Positions 53,048-60,872 of a stretch of DNA of 64,000 nt are shown here, one piece after another. This stretch comes from Anabaena sp. PCC 7108 (GTDB taxonomy: Bacteria; Cyanobacteriota; Cyanobacteriia; Cyanobacteriales; Nostocaceae). Below the pieces are notes generated by a model. The model searched no databases. It was given only the letters and a program-made list of their open reading frames with translations, and was not told the origin of the DNA. The stretch covers positions 2,995,321 to 3,059,320 of the forward strand of contig NZ_KB235896.1 in the NCBI RefSeq assembly GCF_000332135.1, read 5' to 3'. Numbering within the stretch: position 1 is the stretch's first letter; each line of letters begins with the position of its first letter. Position numbers and translations under genes: made by a program.

Positions 53048-53167
53048 GTGGTGGAGCAGGATTTGAACCTGCGAATGTTTTTCAACGATAACCCTCAATT
53101 CGTCGGCCTTTGCAGGCAAGGTTGTGAATAAGGATATAAAATGCCTTACCACTTGGCTACCCACCAC
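53048..53167 (-). ncRNA. tRNA-like Y RNA candidate 4 (YrlA type), nearest rsr
   Basis: About 120 nt. The 5' end is G-1 UGGUGGG, pairing with UCCACCA C73 at the 3' end. The D-arm is UAGCC-AAGUGGUAA-GGC and the T-arm GCAGG-UUCAAAU-CCUGC. In place of the anticodon arm is the Y core (53085-53120): CUUGCCU-GCAA-AGGCCGAC, 6 nt, AGGGUUAUCGU. ACCUU before and AGGGU after also pair. The 3' end reads C-CUU, so CCA is not encoded. The D-arm and ends resemble cyanobacterial tRNA-His. No anticodon exists. Confidence 0.8.
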
Positions 53168-53195
53168 ATGATGAATTTTGGATGAAATTGAAGTT

Positions 53196-53336
53196 TGGCG
53201 CGGGAAGCAGGATTTGAACCAGCGACCTTTAAAGTGACGATAACCCTTAGTAAGTCGGCCTTTGCAGGCAAGTTTGTTAACCAAGGAATATGGGTTTTAC
53301 CCCGTTTAACGCTCTACCAAACTGAGCTATTCCCGC
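53196..53336 (-). ncRNA. tRNA-like Y RNA candidate 3 (YrlA type), with encoded GCCA end
   Basis: About 141 nt. The acceptor GCGGGAA/UUCCCGC is a perfect 7 bp, then G73 and an encoded CCA. The D-arm UAGCUCAGUUUGGUAGAGC is fully canonical, and the T-arm GCUGG-UUCAAAU-CCUGC has one U:U mismatch. The Y core is at 53237-53272 with a GCAA loop. It has an additional GGG-GUAAAA-CCC hairpin before the Y stem, absent from the other three. Its tRNA identity differs from the His-like copies, so it was not made by simple duplication of the ends. Confidence 0.8.
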
Positions 53337-53366
53337 ACGTAAAATAAGTCAACAATCAAAATTAAT

Positions 53367-53494
53367 TGGGTGGTGGAGCGGGATTTGAACCCGCGAATGC
53401 TCGTTCTTTAAACGATAACCCTCATTCGTCGGCCTTTGCAGGCAAGGTATGAAAAAGGATGTTAAGCGCCTTGAACCACTTGGCTACCCACCAC
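53367..53494 (-). ncRNA. tRNA-like Y RNA candidate 2 (YrlA type), His-like ends with encoded CCA
   Basis: About 128 nt. G-1 UGGUGGG pairs with UCCACCA C73, and CCA is encoded at 53369-53367. The D-arm is UAGCC-AAGUGGUUCAA-GGC and the T-arm GCGGG-UUCAAAU-CCCGC, with the invariant loop. The Y core is at 53412-53446: CUUGCCU-GCAA-AGGCCGAC, 5 nt, AGGGUUAUCGU. G-1 opposite C73 is the hallmark of tRNA-His. The anticodon arm is wholly replaced. Confidence 0.82.
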
Positions 53495-53496
53495 CT

Positions 53497-53518
53497 AAAA
53501 AATCCAAAATTGTTTTGG
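53497..53518 (-). terminator. Weak intrinsic terminator between RNA 1 and RNA 2
   Basis: CCAAAA-CAA-UUUUGG followed by AUUUUUU on the minus strand. The A/U-rich stem suggests partial read-through into the rest of the array. Confidence 0.4.
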
Positions 53519-53520
53519 GT

Positions 53521-53650
53521 GTAGCGGAGCAGAAATTTAGTCTGCATCTCCGGGATTTTAATCAAGGGTATTTAATGTTATTACGATAACCCTCGATAAG
53601 TCGGCCTAAAAAGGCAAGGTGGGCGCTCTGACGTTTGAGCTATCCGCTAC
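53521..53650 (-). ncRNA. tRNA-like Y RNA candidate 1 (YrlA type), promoter-proximal
   Basis: About 130 nt. G-1 UAGCGGA pairs perfectly with UCCGCUA C73. The D-stem is GCUC/GAGC with loop AAACGUCA, lacking the usual GG, and the T-arm is GCAGA-CUAAAUU-UCUGC with a less canonical loop. The Y core is at 53583-53618: CUUGCCU-UUUU-AGGCCGAC, 6 nt, AGGGUUAUCGU. CCA is not encoded exactly (ACCCA follows). It is the most diverged copy in its tRNA part, yet the Y core is unchanged, showing that the Y stem is what selection keeps. Confidence 0.75.
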
Positions 53651-53690
53651 AGTGAAAGCTAACTCCTTTGGGAATGTCGCTTGTAGTATT

Positions 53691-53719
53691 ACAGTAGTAT
53701 ATGTATTTTTAGTTGTCAA
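53691..53719 (-). promoter_or_regulatory. Candidate sigma70-type promoter of the RNA array
   Basis: TTGACA (53719-53714), a 17-bp spacer and TACTGT (53696-53691) as a weak -10, giving a start about 34 nt before RNA 1. The -10 is surrounded by a direct repeat TACTACTGTAATACTAC that could be an operator. Confidence 0.5.
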
Positions 53720-53778
53720 GGGGATAGAAAAAATTCTTTTCTTGGTGTCACGCGCCACTTTTTCCCTATGTAAATGGC

Positions 53779-53881
53779 TTTTGCCGAATAATGGCTGATA
53801 TTTTTGCCAAAAAATACAAACAAATGTCCAAATTTTTGCCAAGATATAAATATTATTTTGTAAAAATTCACTTGGCAAAAA
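53779..53881. promoter_or_regulatory. Repeated TTTTGCC boxes before the membrane protein gene
   Basis: TTTTGCC at 53779, TTTTTGCCAA at 53801 and at 53833, and the inverted CTTGGCAAAAAT at 53871 lie just upstream of ATG 53887. Four spaced copies in both orientations suggest binding of a regulator, possibly the HTH-like protein encoded next. Confidence 0.45.
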
Positions 53882-53886
53882 TCAGC

Positions 53887-54615
53887 ATGAGTGAAAAAGC
53901 CATAGAAAATTACGGGAAAAGTTTTCTCGTTCTAATTTTGCCGATATCGTTTTTGATTGTTTTCTTGATCAATACCTGGAGAATTTTACTGCTAATCTTA
54001 GGGCTACTGATAGCCTTAAACCTTTGGCAGCAATATAAATGGGAAAAGTGGTGTGATCAAGTTAACCCGCTTTTTTATCAGTTAATTCGGGAAAACCAGG
54101 GAAAAATTACACCGATGGATTTGGCAATCAAGGGTGATTTTTCTGGGACGGTGGCAAAACGCTATTTAGATAGTAAATCTAAAGAATTTGGCGCTAGTAT
54201 CTTGGATTCTGAAAAGGAGAGTCCGTCTTACTACTTCATAACTGCCAGTATTCTGGGCGATATACTTGATAGTAGTGAGCCAGTAGAAAAACTTCCATCT
54301 CGACTGGTGACTAATGTTGCTCGTTCTTTTTTGACACCACCGGAAACAATTTCCCAGGAAGAGGAAATACAAACCGCAACCGAATTATTACCCGAAACTA
54401 GCCATGAGGAAGTTAAAAAACCTCTGGAAGAACAGTTAGTTTTTGGTTCACTTATTCAATCTGAACTAGCTAAAAGGCTAAGTGTTTATTCCAGTACGGT
54501 TTATAAACGGCGTAATGACCCTGATTTTCCAGAATGGAGTCGCAGCCGTGATCCTGATGGAATTGCTTGGTCTTATTCTCGTAAGTCTAAGGAGTTTTTC
54601 CCTGTGGAAGAATAA
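53887..54615 (+). CDS. Membrane protein with C-terminal HTH-like region, unknown family
   Basis: 242 residues from ATG 53887; frames open from 53791 run through the TTTTGCC boxes and are less likely. One hairpin of two membrane segments lies at about 11-48 (VLILPISFLIVFLI, ILLLILGLLIALNLW). A cytoplasmic middle follows (ITPMDLAIKGDFSGTVAKRYLDSKS is winged-helix-like), then an acidic linker. The end, SELAKRLSVYSSTVYKRRND and PDGIAWSYSRKSKEFF, looks like a helix-turn-helix. It is divergent from the Y-RNA/rsr unit, with the promoters between them; a link to that system is only positional. Confidence 0.7.
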   Translation: MSEKAIENYGKSFLVLILPISFLIVFLINTWRILLLILGLLIALNLWQQYKWEKWCDQVNPLFYQLIRENQGKITPMDLAIKGDFSGTVAKRYLDSKSKEFGASILDSEKESPSYYFITASILGDILDSSEPVEKLPSRLVTNVARSFLTPPETISQEEEIQTATELLPETSHEEVKKPLEEQLVFGSLIQSELAKRLSVYSSTVYKRRNDPDFPEWSRSRDPDGIAWSYSRKSKEFFPVEE

Positions 54616-54628
54616 GAGGCAGGAAAGA

Positions 54629-54724
54629 AAATTTTAGATTTTAGATTTTAGATTTTAGATTTTAGATTGGAGTTAATTCAATACAATCCAAAATCCAAAA
54701 TCCGAAATCCGAAATCTAAAATCG
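54629..54724. repeat. GATTTTA repeats in inverted arrangement
   Basis: Tandem ATTTTAG units (54629-54668) face AAATCCA/GAAATCC/CTAAAATC units (54685-54724). The arms are partly complementary and lie between two convergent stops, so they may act as a terminator. Confidence 0.75.
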
Positions 54725-54726
54725 AA

Positions 54727-55860
54727 TCACCTATTACCAATGCCTATAGCTTGACTGATGGAGGTTAAGCCGTTTTCTTCTAATTTGGTTAACAACCCGG
54801 TGAGGATGCGGCGTACCATCATTGGTCCTTCATAAATCCAGCCTGTATAAACTTGGATGAGGCAAGCACCGGCTGTGATTTTTTCCCAAGCATCCTCAGC
54901 GGTAAATATGCCACCTACGCCAATGATGGGGATTTCTCCTTGGGTTTGCTGGTAAATAAAGCGAATTACTTCTGTAGAACGTTGCCGCAATGGCGCTCCG
55001 CTAATTCCCCCTGCTTCTTCTTGGGGGGATTTACCAGTTTGATCAATTACTTGGGTTTTTAGTCCTTCACGGCTAATTGTGGTGTTGGTGGCAATAATTC
55101 CAGCTAGTTTGTAGGTTTTGGCCAGATGAATAATATCAGCGATCGCTTCCCATTCTAAATCTGGTGCTATCTTCACAAACAAAGGCTTTTGTGAATTATT
55201 TTCTGTTTGTAATACATCCAATATTTGACTGAGCATCGCCGCATCTTGGAGCGATCGCAATCCTGGTGTATTCGGAGAAGAAACATTAACCACAAAATAA
55301 TCACCCAAATCCTTGAGTAAGCGAAAGCTCTCTAGATAATCTGCGGCTGCTGCTACCAATGGTGTTATCTTAGACTTACCCAAATTTATGCCTATAGGCA
55401 CTGAGCGAGTTAATTCTTGCTGACCTGATTCTAATCTAGCGGCCATTGCTGCCGCACCAGAGTTATTAAAGCCCATGCGGTTGAGAGCGGCTTGATCTAA
55501 TGGTAAGCGAAACAAACGGGGAGGAGGATTTCCTGGTTGTGCATGATATGTGACAGTACCCAGTTCAGCAAAGCCAAAACCAAAACTAGACCAGATACCT
55601 GCCGCTAGGCCATCTTTATCAAAACCAGCGGACAAACCTACAGGATTAGGGAAATTTAGCCCAAACAGATTTTGTTCTAAAGTTGTATTATCTAGGCACA
55701 AAGCCTTTTGTAGTCTGTTATTTAACCAGCTAACAGAAGGATGATAGCTTGCTTTTGACAGCCAGCTACAACTGCGAATAGTTTGCTGGTGTAACCACTC
55801 TGGATCTGTTTTGACCAAAGTGAATAAAAAAGGATTAATTACTGCTTGATAAATATCCAA
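54727..55860 (-). CDS. pyrD: Dihydroorotate dehydrogenase (quinone), PyrD class 2
   Basis: 377 residues. It oxidises dihydroorotate to orotate in pyrimidine synthesis with FMN, passing electrons to membrane quinone. The N-terminal helical extension (about 1-50) is the membrane/quinone part of class 2. [34 protein letters not shown], the catalytic Ser in [24 protein letters not shown] and [19 protein letters not shown] (FMN phosphate) follow in order. Confidence 0.97.
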   Translation of the reverse strand: MDIYQAVINPFLFTLVKTDPEWLHQQTIRSCSWLSKASYHPSVSWLNNRLQKALCLDNTTLEQNLFGLNFPNPVGLSAGFDKDGLAAGIWSSFGFGFAELGTVTYHAQPGNPPPRLFRLPLDQAALNRMGFNNSGAAAMAARLESGQQELTRSVPIGINLGKSKITPLVAAAADYLESFRLLKDLGDYFVVNVSSPNTPGLRSLQDAAMLSQILDVLQTENNSQKPLFVKIAPDLEWEAIADIIHLAKTYKLAGIIATNTTISREGLKTQVIDQTGKSPQEEAGGISGAPLRQRSTEVIRFIYQQTQGEIPIIGVGGIFTAEDAWEKITAGACLIQVYTGWIYEGPMMVRRILTGLLTKLEENGLTSISQAIGIGNR

Positions 55861-56058
55861 ACTAGGTTAACATCTACCAATTATTAACAAATGCCAGATT
55901 AAGTAGGTAAGCACAATAAAACCAAACTGTGTAAAGAAAAGTAAACAAGGATTAAACCCTTTTTCCCCCTGCCCCTGCCTTATCCCAACGACAATTTTTA
56001 ACGTTAACCTGCTTAATCTAACTTTTTGCTGATCATTATAAATATATTACTACAACTT

Positions 56059-58968
56059 ATGTCAACAGATAATCAGATGGGGCAGCCAAATAAACCTCTA
56101 TCAGCCGAACAACAAATCCTGTTGTTGTTCCAAGTTCTCCAAAAACTTAGAGAAGAGGATAATGTTGACGTTCTCATCAAAACTACCATTACTTATCTTC
56201 AAGAGCAGTTTGACTACCAATTGATTTGGATTGCTGTTTATAATCAGGCAAATAAAACGTTGTATGGGAAAGGTGGTATTACGCCTGATGGTGACACAAG
56301 TTATTTACAAAGAGCAGTTGTATTAAATCCAGGGAATTTATTAGAGTCAGCAGTAACAGAACTGCGTCCTGTGGGCATAGCTAATTTACAACAAGAATCC
56401 CGCGCCCCAGAATGGCAAGAAGTAGCCATAAAATATAAGATCCAGGGAGCAATTATTTTACCAATTCGCTATAAAGATAGATGTTTAGGATTAGTGTTAA
56501 TTGCTTCACGGCGTTGGGGGTATTTACTGAGTGGAGAAGCCAGAGCAAGACTATTGATAGTTCTAGGTGAACTGGGAGTAATACTTAATTACAAGGACAA
56601 CACTTGGCAGCAACAGCAAAGCCCAAATACTACCGAGCAATTATTAAAACTGTTAGAAAATTTACGCTCCCTTAGCAACTTCAATAAAAAGCTAGAAACA
56701 GCAGTTAATGCAACCCATAAATTTATTTCCCCCTCCCGGACAAATATTTACTGGTTTGAACGGGAAAAACATTACTTCTGGTGTCGGATGAGCAGTCAGC
56801 TGGTTAGCATGAGTAGTAGTTTACGCACTCAGCCAGCCTCCGCAGGGATCACAGTACAGGAGTTAGGTGATGCTTATTTGAGTTTAGTAGTTAATGAAGT
56901 AGTCTGGATTAGTGAATCGAGCAGTTCCCTCAAAAGTAACTTGCCAGATAAACTACTGCAACGTTTAGGTGTGCGATCGCTCTTAGCCGCACCGATTATT
57001 TGGCAAAAAGACCTACTGGGCTTTGTGGCGGTGGAAAATACTAAAGCGCAAGTTTGGACTCAAGCAGATAAAAATTTTGTCCAAGGTGCAGCTGGGTTAC
57101 TTTCCTTAGTTACTCGCACCGATGACATTGAAAACAGCACCAGACAAATTCAACAAGATCACCAACTGACTAAGCAAATTACCCAAGCTATTTATCAAGA
57201 GCAAGACCTACCAGAAATTTTATACCCTTGCGCCAAAATTATTATAGAGCGACTAGCTGCAACACAATTTTTACTTTTACAGTACCAACCCAACCAAAAT
57301 ACTTATCAAGTTCTTTACCAAAGTGCCGTCAAAAATCGCCGAACTTGGAAATTGAATCTTACCGCTCTCCCAGAAGTAGATTTGCAAATGTTGCACAATG
57401 CAACGCAAGCATTAGAGATTGAAAATTTAGATGCAGATTTACCCTGGTTTAGCTGGCGCTCTCAGTTACTAGAAAATGGTGTGCGATCGCTTTTGATCTG
57501 CAACTGTATTCCAAGTCATACACCACAAATACTTTTGGTCATTACTCACGAAACTCATCGGTCTTGGACAACTCAAGAAAAAGAATTACTGTGGTTCCTC
57601 AGTCAGCAAATAGGTATCATAATTCGTAATTGGCAGTTACGTATAATTAAGCAACAACAGGAAAAAATTTCTCAGACATTCAAACAATACCCCAGCATTC
57701 TGATGCAAGCTGAAAGTGGGACAATTGAAACAACAGCCCTCAAATACATCGCAACTGTTTTGGAATGTCCACTGGCTATCATCTTGTCCTGGTCTCCTGG
57801 TCAGGAATGGGCAACTATTATCCCAGGGGTAATGACTGATAATCAGTTTGAGATTGTTGCCAATACTCCTATTTCCATTGAGAGAGATGTTCTGATCGAG
57901 TTGGCATTGGCACATAATAGTTACGTGATTTTCAAAGCCTATGATTTACCAGCAGCAACTAGGCAATGGTTAACTATCTCTGATAGAGGTCAAATTTTGG
58001 TGATGGCATTACGTACTACTGCCGATTCTCAACCCATAGGTATAGTATTGCTGGCAGATTATGCGGAAAAAACATGGTCAGATATCAATCTCAGTGTGGC
58101 CGCAACTCTAGTTTCTCAATTAGCTTGGTGGCAAAATCAACAACAAATCATTCAAAGTCTAGAGTCCAGTAGTGAGGGATTGCGAGAACTTAACTGGTAT
58201 AAACATCGACGTTTAGAAGAAGTTCGCAGAATGTTGACTCAGACGCTCACAAAGATTCATGATTTAGGTATTCCGGGTAATGAATTGACTCAAATGCGCT
58301 ACAAGCTGTTACTACGGCAGTTAGACTATATCACCAATTCTATGACTGGAGTAATTAAACAGGAACAATGGCAGCTACACATTAGTTGGGAAACAATGTC
58401 AATTTCCAGTTTATTGAAGCGGGCAATTGAACGGGTAGATACTTTGGTAAAACAACAACAGATGTGGATAGGTGTACATGGTTTAACACAACCGACGGAA
58501 CAAGTTACAGCAGCCAAAAGCTCTTCATTATCGGGAGAACCGATCACGGCCTCGAATTCATCTCCATTAGCTACATCTGGGGATATTGTTAAAATAGAAT
58601 TCGTTGTCCATGAATTATTATTGGCTGCCTGTAAACGTTCTCCCATTGGTGAAAGAATTGATATCTGGTGTAATCAGTTAGATGAGCGATCGCTAGAACT
58701 GTCAATTACAGATCATGGCTTCATTGATCCACACCTATTGGCAGAATTAAGCCAAAATGGAAATAAGAATATACTTGGTTCTTTAAACCTCAACCAACCA
58801 CCTGGTTTACATTTGTTAATTTGCAAAAATCTCATCCAACAGTTAGGAGGAGAATTGCAAATATATCAGTTACCAGATCATCGAGTCGTGAGCCGCTTAG
58901 TTTTGCCTTTAGCTCCTGGTAATTCTGAGGGCAACACTGTAGGAAATACTTCTCCACTTAGTCAGTAG
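56059..58968 (+). CDS. Multi-GAF protein with degenerate histidine-kinase end
   Basis: 969 residues from ATG 56059 (TTG 56026 is an alternative). It has four GAF-like domains at about 20-190, 200-355, 365-540 and 560-710 (IWIAVYNQANKTLYG; RTNIYWFER; FLLLQYQPNQN; LAIILSWSPG). The region after 720 has the layout of HisKA-HATPase, but ELNWYKHRRLEEVRRML has no SHELR-type His box, and the ATP boxes are changed (VVHELLLAACKRSP, ITDHGFIDPHLL, PPGLHLLICKNLIQQ). It should sense ligands or light but probably not autophosphorylate. No bilin Cys motif is evident. It likely acts as a scaffold or pseudokinase in the cytosol. Confidence 0.8.
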   Translation: MSTDNQMGQPNKPLSAEQQILLLFQVLQKLREEDNVDVLIKTTITYLQEQFDYQLIWIAVYNQANKTLYGKGGITPDGDTSYLQRAVVLNPGNLLESAVTELRPVGIANLQQESRAPEWQEVAIKYKIQGAIILPIRYKDRCLGLVLIASRRWGYLLSGEARARLLIVLGELGVILNYKDNTWQQQQSPNTTEQLLKLLENLRSLSNFNKKLETAVNATHKFISPSRTNIYWFEREKHYFWCRMSSQLVSMSSSLRTQPASAGITVQELGDAYLSLVVNEVVWISESSSSLKSNLPDKLLQRLGVRSLLAAPIIWQKDLLGFVAVENTKAQVWTQADKNFVQGAAGLLSLVTRTDDIENSTRQIQQDHQLTKQITQAIYQEQDLPEILYPCAKIIIERLAATQFLLLQYQPNQNTYQVLYQSAVKNRRTWKLNLTALPEVDLQMLHNATQALEIENLDADLPWFSWRSQLLENGVRSLLICNCIPSHTPQILLVITHETHRSWTTQEKELLWFLSQQIGIIIRNWQLRIIKQQQEKISQTFKQYPSILMQAESGTIETTALKYIATVLECPLAIILSWSPGQEWATIIPGVMTDNQFEIVANTPISIERDVLIELALAHNSYVIFKAYDLPAATRQWLTISDRGQILVMALRTTADSQPIGIVLLADYAEKTWSDINLSVAATLVSQLAWWQNQQQIIQSLESSSEGLRELNWYKHRRLEEVRRMLTQTLTKIHDLGIPGNELTQMRYKLLLRQLDYITNSMTGVIKQEQWQLHISWETMSISSLLKRAIERVDTLVKQQQMWIGVHGLTQPTEQVTAAKSSSLSGEPITASNSSPLATSGDIVKIEFVVHELLLAACKRSPIGERIDIWCNQLDERSLELSITDHGFIDPHLLAELSQNGNKNILGSLNLNQPPGLHLLICKNLIQQLGGELQIYQLPDHRVVSRLVLPLAPGNSEGNTVGNTSPLSQ

Positions 58969-59052
58969 CAGCGTTGAATAACATCAATTCACTTAATTCA
59001 AGCTACAAATCAATCTCCGCGTCTTCAGTTTTTTTAATAACAAATTCTCAAT

Positions 59053-59223
59053 ATGGGACGTAACATTGCTAAATCTGATCTGCCTGAAAAAATTTGTGTA
59101 GTCTGTCAACGTCCCTTTAGTTGGCGCAAAAAATGGGAAGATTGTTGGGATGAGGTAAAATACTGCTCAGAACGTTGCCGTCGTCGTCGTTCTCAGGCTA
59201 AAAATGAAACGAATCAAAGTTAA
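59053..59223 (+). CDS. DUF2256 zinc-binding small protein
   Basis: 56 residues: [59 protein letters not shown] and CSERCRRRR are the DUF2256 signature, giving a four-Cys zinc knuckle (the Cys at 34-Trp may also help). The family is found in many bacteria and has no known role. It ends 20 bp before the isoaspartyl peptidase gene. Confidence 0.9.
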   Translation: MGRNIAKSDLPEKICVVCQRPFSWRKKWEDCWDEVKYCSERCRRRRSQAKNETNQS

Positions 59224-59243
59224 AATTAGACAAACGTAATTAA

Positions 59244-60197
59244 ATGACTTTACAAGTAATACCTAAATTAATTATTCATGGTGGGGCTGGTAGTTCTCTG
59301 CAAGGGAAGGGTGGATTGGAGGCCGTCAGGCGATCGCTCTACACTGTCATCGAAGAGGTCTATTCTCTCCTTTTAGCAGGTGCTACAGCCTCAGCAGCCG
59401 TCGTGCGCGGTTGCCAAATGTTGGAAGATAATCCCCGTTTTAATGCTGGTACAGGTTCAGTACTTCAATCTGATGGGCAAATTCGCATGAGTGCTTCCCT
59501 AATGGATGGGACATCAGGGCGGTTTAGCGGTGTAATTAATGTTTCACGGGTAAAAAACCCCATTGAGTTGGCGCAATTTTTACAAACCTCTCCAGATAGG
59601 GTTTTGTCTGATTACGGTTCATTGGAGTTATCACGAGAGCTGCAAGTTCCTACCTACAATGGTTTAACTGATTTACGCTTGCAAGAATGGATACAAGAAC
59701 GCCAAGATAACTTTAAAAGCACTATGGCTGGAGTAGTCGCTGAACCAGAACTAGCAGAAACCAGTAATGCGGGACGGGGTACAATTGGTGTAGTCGCTTT
59801 AGATGGCTATGGTAAATTAGCCGCTGGTACTTCCACAGGTGGTAAAGGCTTTGAGCGCATTGGGCGAGTCAGTGATTCTGCTATGCCTGCTGGTAATTAT
59901 GCTACAAGTAATGCTGGTGTCAGTTGTACTGGCATTGGCGAGGATATCATTGATGAGTGTTTAGCTGCTAAAATTGTCATCCGTGTTAGTGATGGAATGT
60001 CTTTGCAAGAGGCAATGTTGCGCTCATTTACCGAAGCTAGTAAGAATGCACGGGATTTAGGGGCGATCGCACTTGATGCCACTGGGGCGATATCCTATGG
60101 TAAAACCAGCGAGATATTACTTGCTGCTTACCAGAATGGCGATACAATCGGCGATACTTTGGAATGGAATGATGGCGAGTTGATTGGTTATTGTTGA
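59244..60197 (+). CDS. Isoaspartyl peptidase/L-asparaginase (plant type, Ntn hydrolase)
   Basis: 317 residues. It is autocleaved before T180 in SNAGRGTIGVVALDGYG to form alpha and beta chains, with T180 as nucleophile. LIIHGGAGS at the N-terminus, NPRFNAGTGSVLQSDGQIRM and GGKGFERIGRVSDSAMPAGNYA are family motifs. In cyanobacteria these enzymes split beta-aspartyl dipeptides from cyanophycin and so release stored nitrogen. cphA/cphB are not in the window. Confidence 0.93.
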   Translation: MTLQVIPKLIIHGGAGSSLQGKGGLEAVRRSLYTVIEEVYSLLLAGATASAAVVRGCQMLEDNPRFNAGTGSVLQSDGQIRMSASLMDGTSGRFSGVINVSRVKNPIELAQFLQTSPDRVLSDYGSLELSRELQVPTYNGLTDLRLQEWIQERQDNFKSTMAGVVAEPELAETSNAGRGTIGVVALDGYGKLAAGTSTGGKGFERIGRVSDSAMPAGNYATSNAGVSCTGIGEDIIDECLAAKIVIRVSDGMSLQEAMLRSFTEASKNARDLGAIALDATGAISYGKTSEILLAAYQNGDTIGDTLEWNDGELIGYC

Positions 60198-60229
60198 ATT
60201 AGTTATCAGAAAAAAGGCTGAAAACCCCG

Positions 60230-60325
60230 AAATGAATCCCTAAAAACTTTTTGGGGTGTAAACCTGTCGTCTAATGGCGAGTCTATGAATGTAGAATCCC
60301 CTCGCCTTTAGGCAGGGGAGTGTCA
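60230..60325 (+). mobile_element. Possible right-end remnant of an IS200/IS605-type element
   Basis: After the peptidase stop, ACCCCGAAA...TTTTTGGGGT forms one hairpin (60233-60258), which may double as its terminator. It is followed by GAATCCCCTCGCCTTTAGGC and AGGGGAGTGTCAA (to 60325), a hairpin and end sequence much like those at the right ends of cyanobacterial IS200/IS605 elements. No tnpA or tnpB is present. Confidence 0.45.
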
Positions 60326-60436
60326 ACAGAGAATGAATAATACTGTGTGATTTTTACATTCATCCGAATTTATGCTGTGAAAAATAGTATACTTTCCTCG
60401 GCTCTTGTATTACTCATTCAAATTGGTAAAGCTTTT

Positions 60437-60805
60437 ATGTTGAGTCCTGTAGCAACAATCACCATCTTTCAAAAACAACCTAATCCTCAAGTATTCCCAC
60501 TAGGTGAAACCATCTTTGAAGAAGGACAGCTTGGTGGTTCTATGTATGGCATTCTGGATGGAGAAGTTGAGATATTAGTTAATGGCAAAATAGTGGAAAC
60601 AATTGCAGCAGGTGAAGTTTTTGGTACTGCAGTACTAGTAGGAATCAAAAATAGAACCTATACAGCGAAAGCTAAAACTGACTGCAAACTTGCTTTTTTG
60701 AATGAACAAGGATTTCTCTTCGCTGTTCAGGAAACACCCATGTTTGCCATACAGGTGATGAAAAGTTATTCAGAGCGTCTTAGCCGCTTGCAACATATTA
60801 TCTAA
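60437..60805 (+). CDS. Cyclic nucleotide-binding domain protein
   Basis: 122 residues from ATG 60437; a frame open from 60347 would add a hydrophobic leader that homologues do not need. FPLGETIFEEGQLGGSMYGILDGEVEILVNGKIVETIAAGEVFGTAVLV is the CNBD beta-barrel. The phosphate-binding cassette Arg and Glu positions (normally GE.ALL....RTA) read GTAVLVGIKNRTYTA: the Glu is Thr and the Arg is kept in NRTYT, so nucleotide binding may be altered. No output domain is fused. Confidence 0.88.
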   Translation: MLSPVATITIFQKQPNPQVFPLGETIFEEGQLGGSMYGILDGEVEILVNGKIVETIAAGEVFGTAVLVGIKNRTYTAKAKTDCKLAFLNEQGFLFAVQETPMFAIQVMKSYSERLSRLQHII

Positions 60806-60872
60806 AATTTAATTTCCTCCTTACCACGTATTACTAGATGTGCGTTAATAAAATAACGCACTCTCAGAAACT

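Noticed and set aside
52973-53284. 103-codon minus frame across rsr start and two tRNA-like RNAs
   Set aside because: Covers structured RNA genes; no ribosome binding site and no recognisable protein.
53048-53650. Ordinary tRNA genes (His, Gly or Gln type) or tRNAs with introns
   Set aside because: No anticodon stem-loop can be formed, the inserted part is the same in all four, and it does not look like the group I intron of cyanobacterial tRNA-Leu.
53606-53878. 90-codon minus frame upstream of the RNA array
   Set aside because: Overlaps the promoter and RNA 1 and shows no family features.
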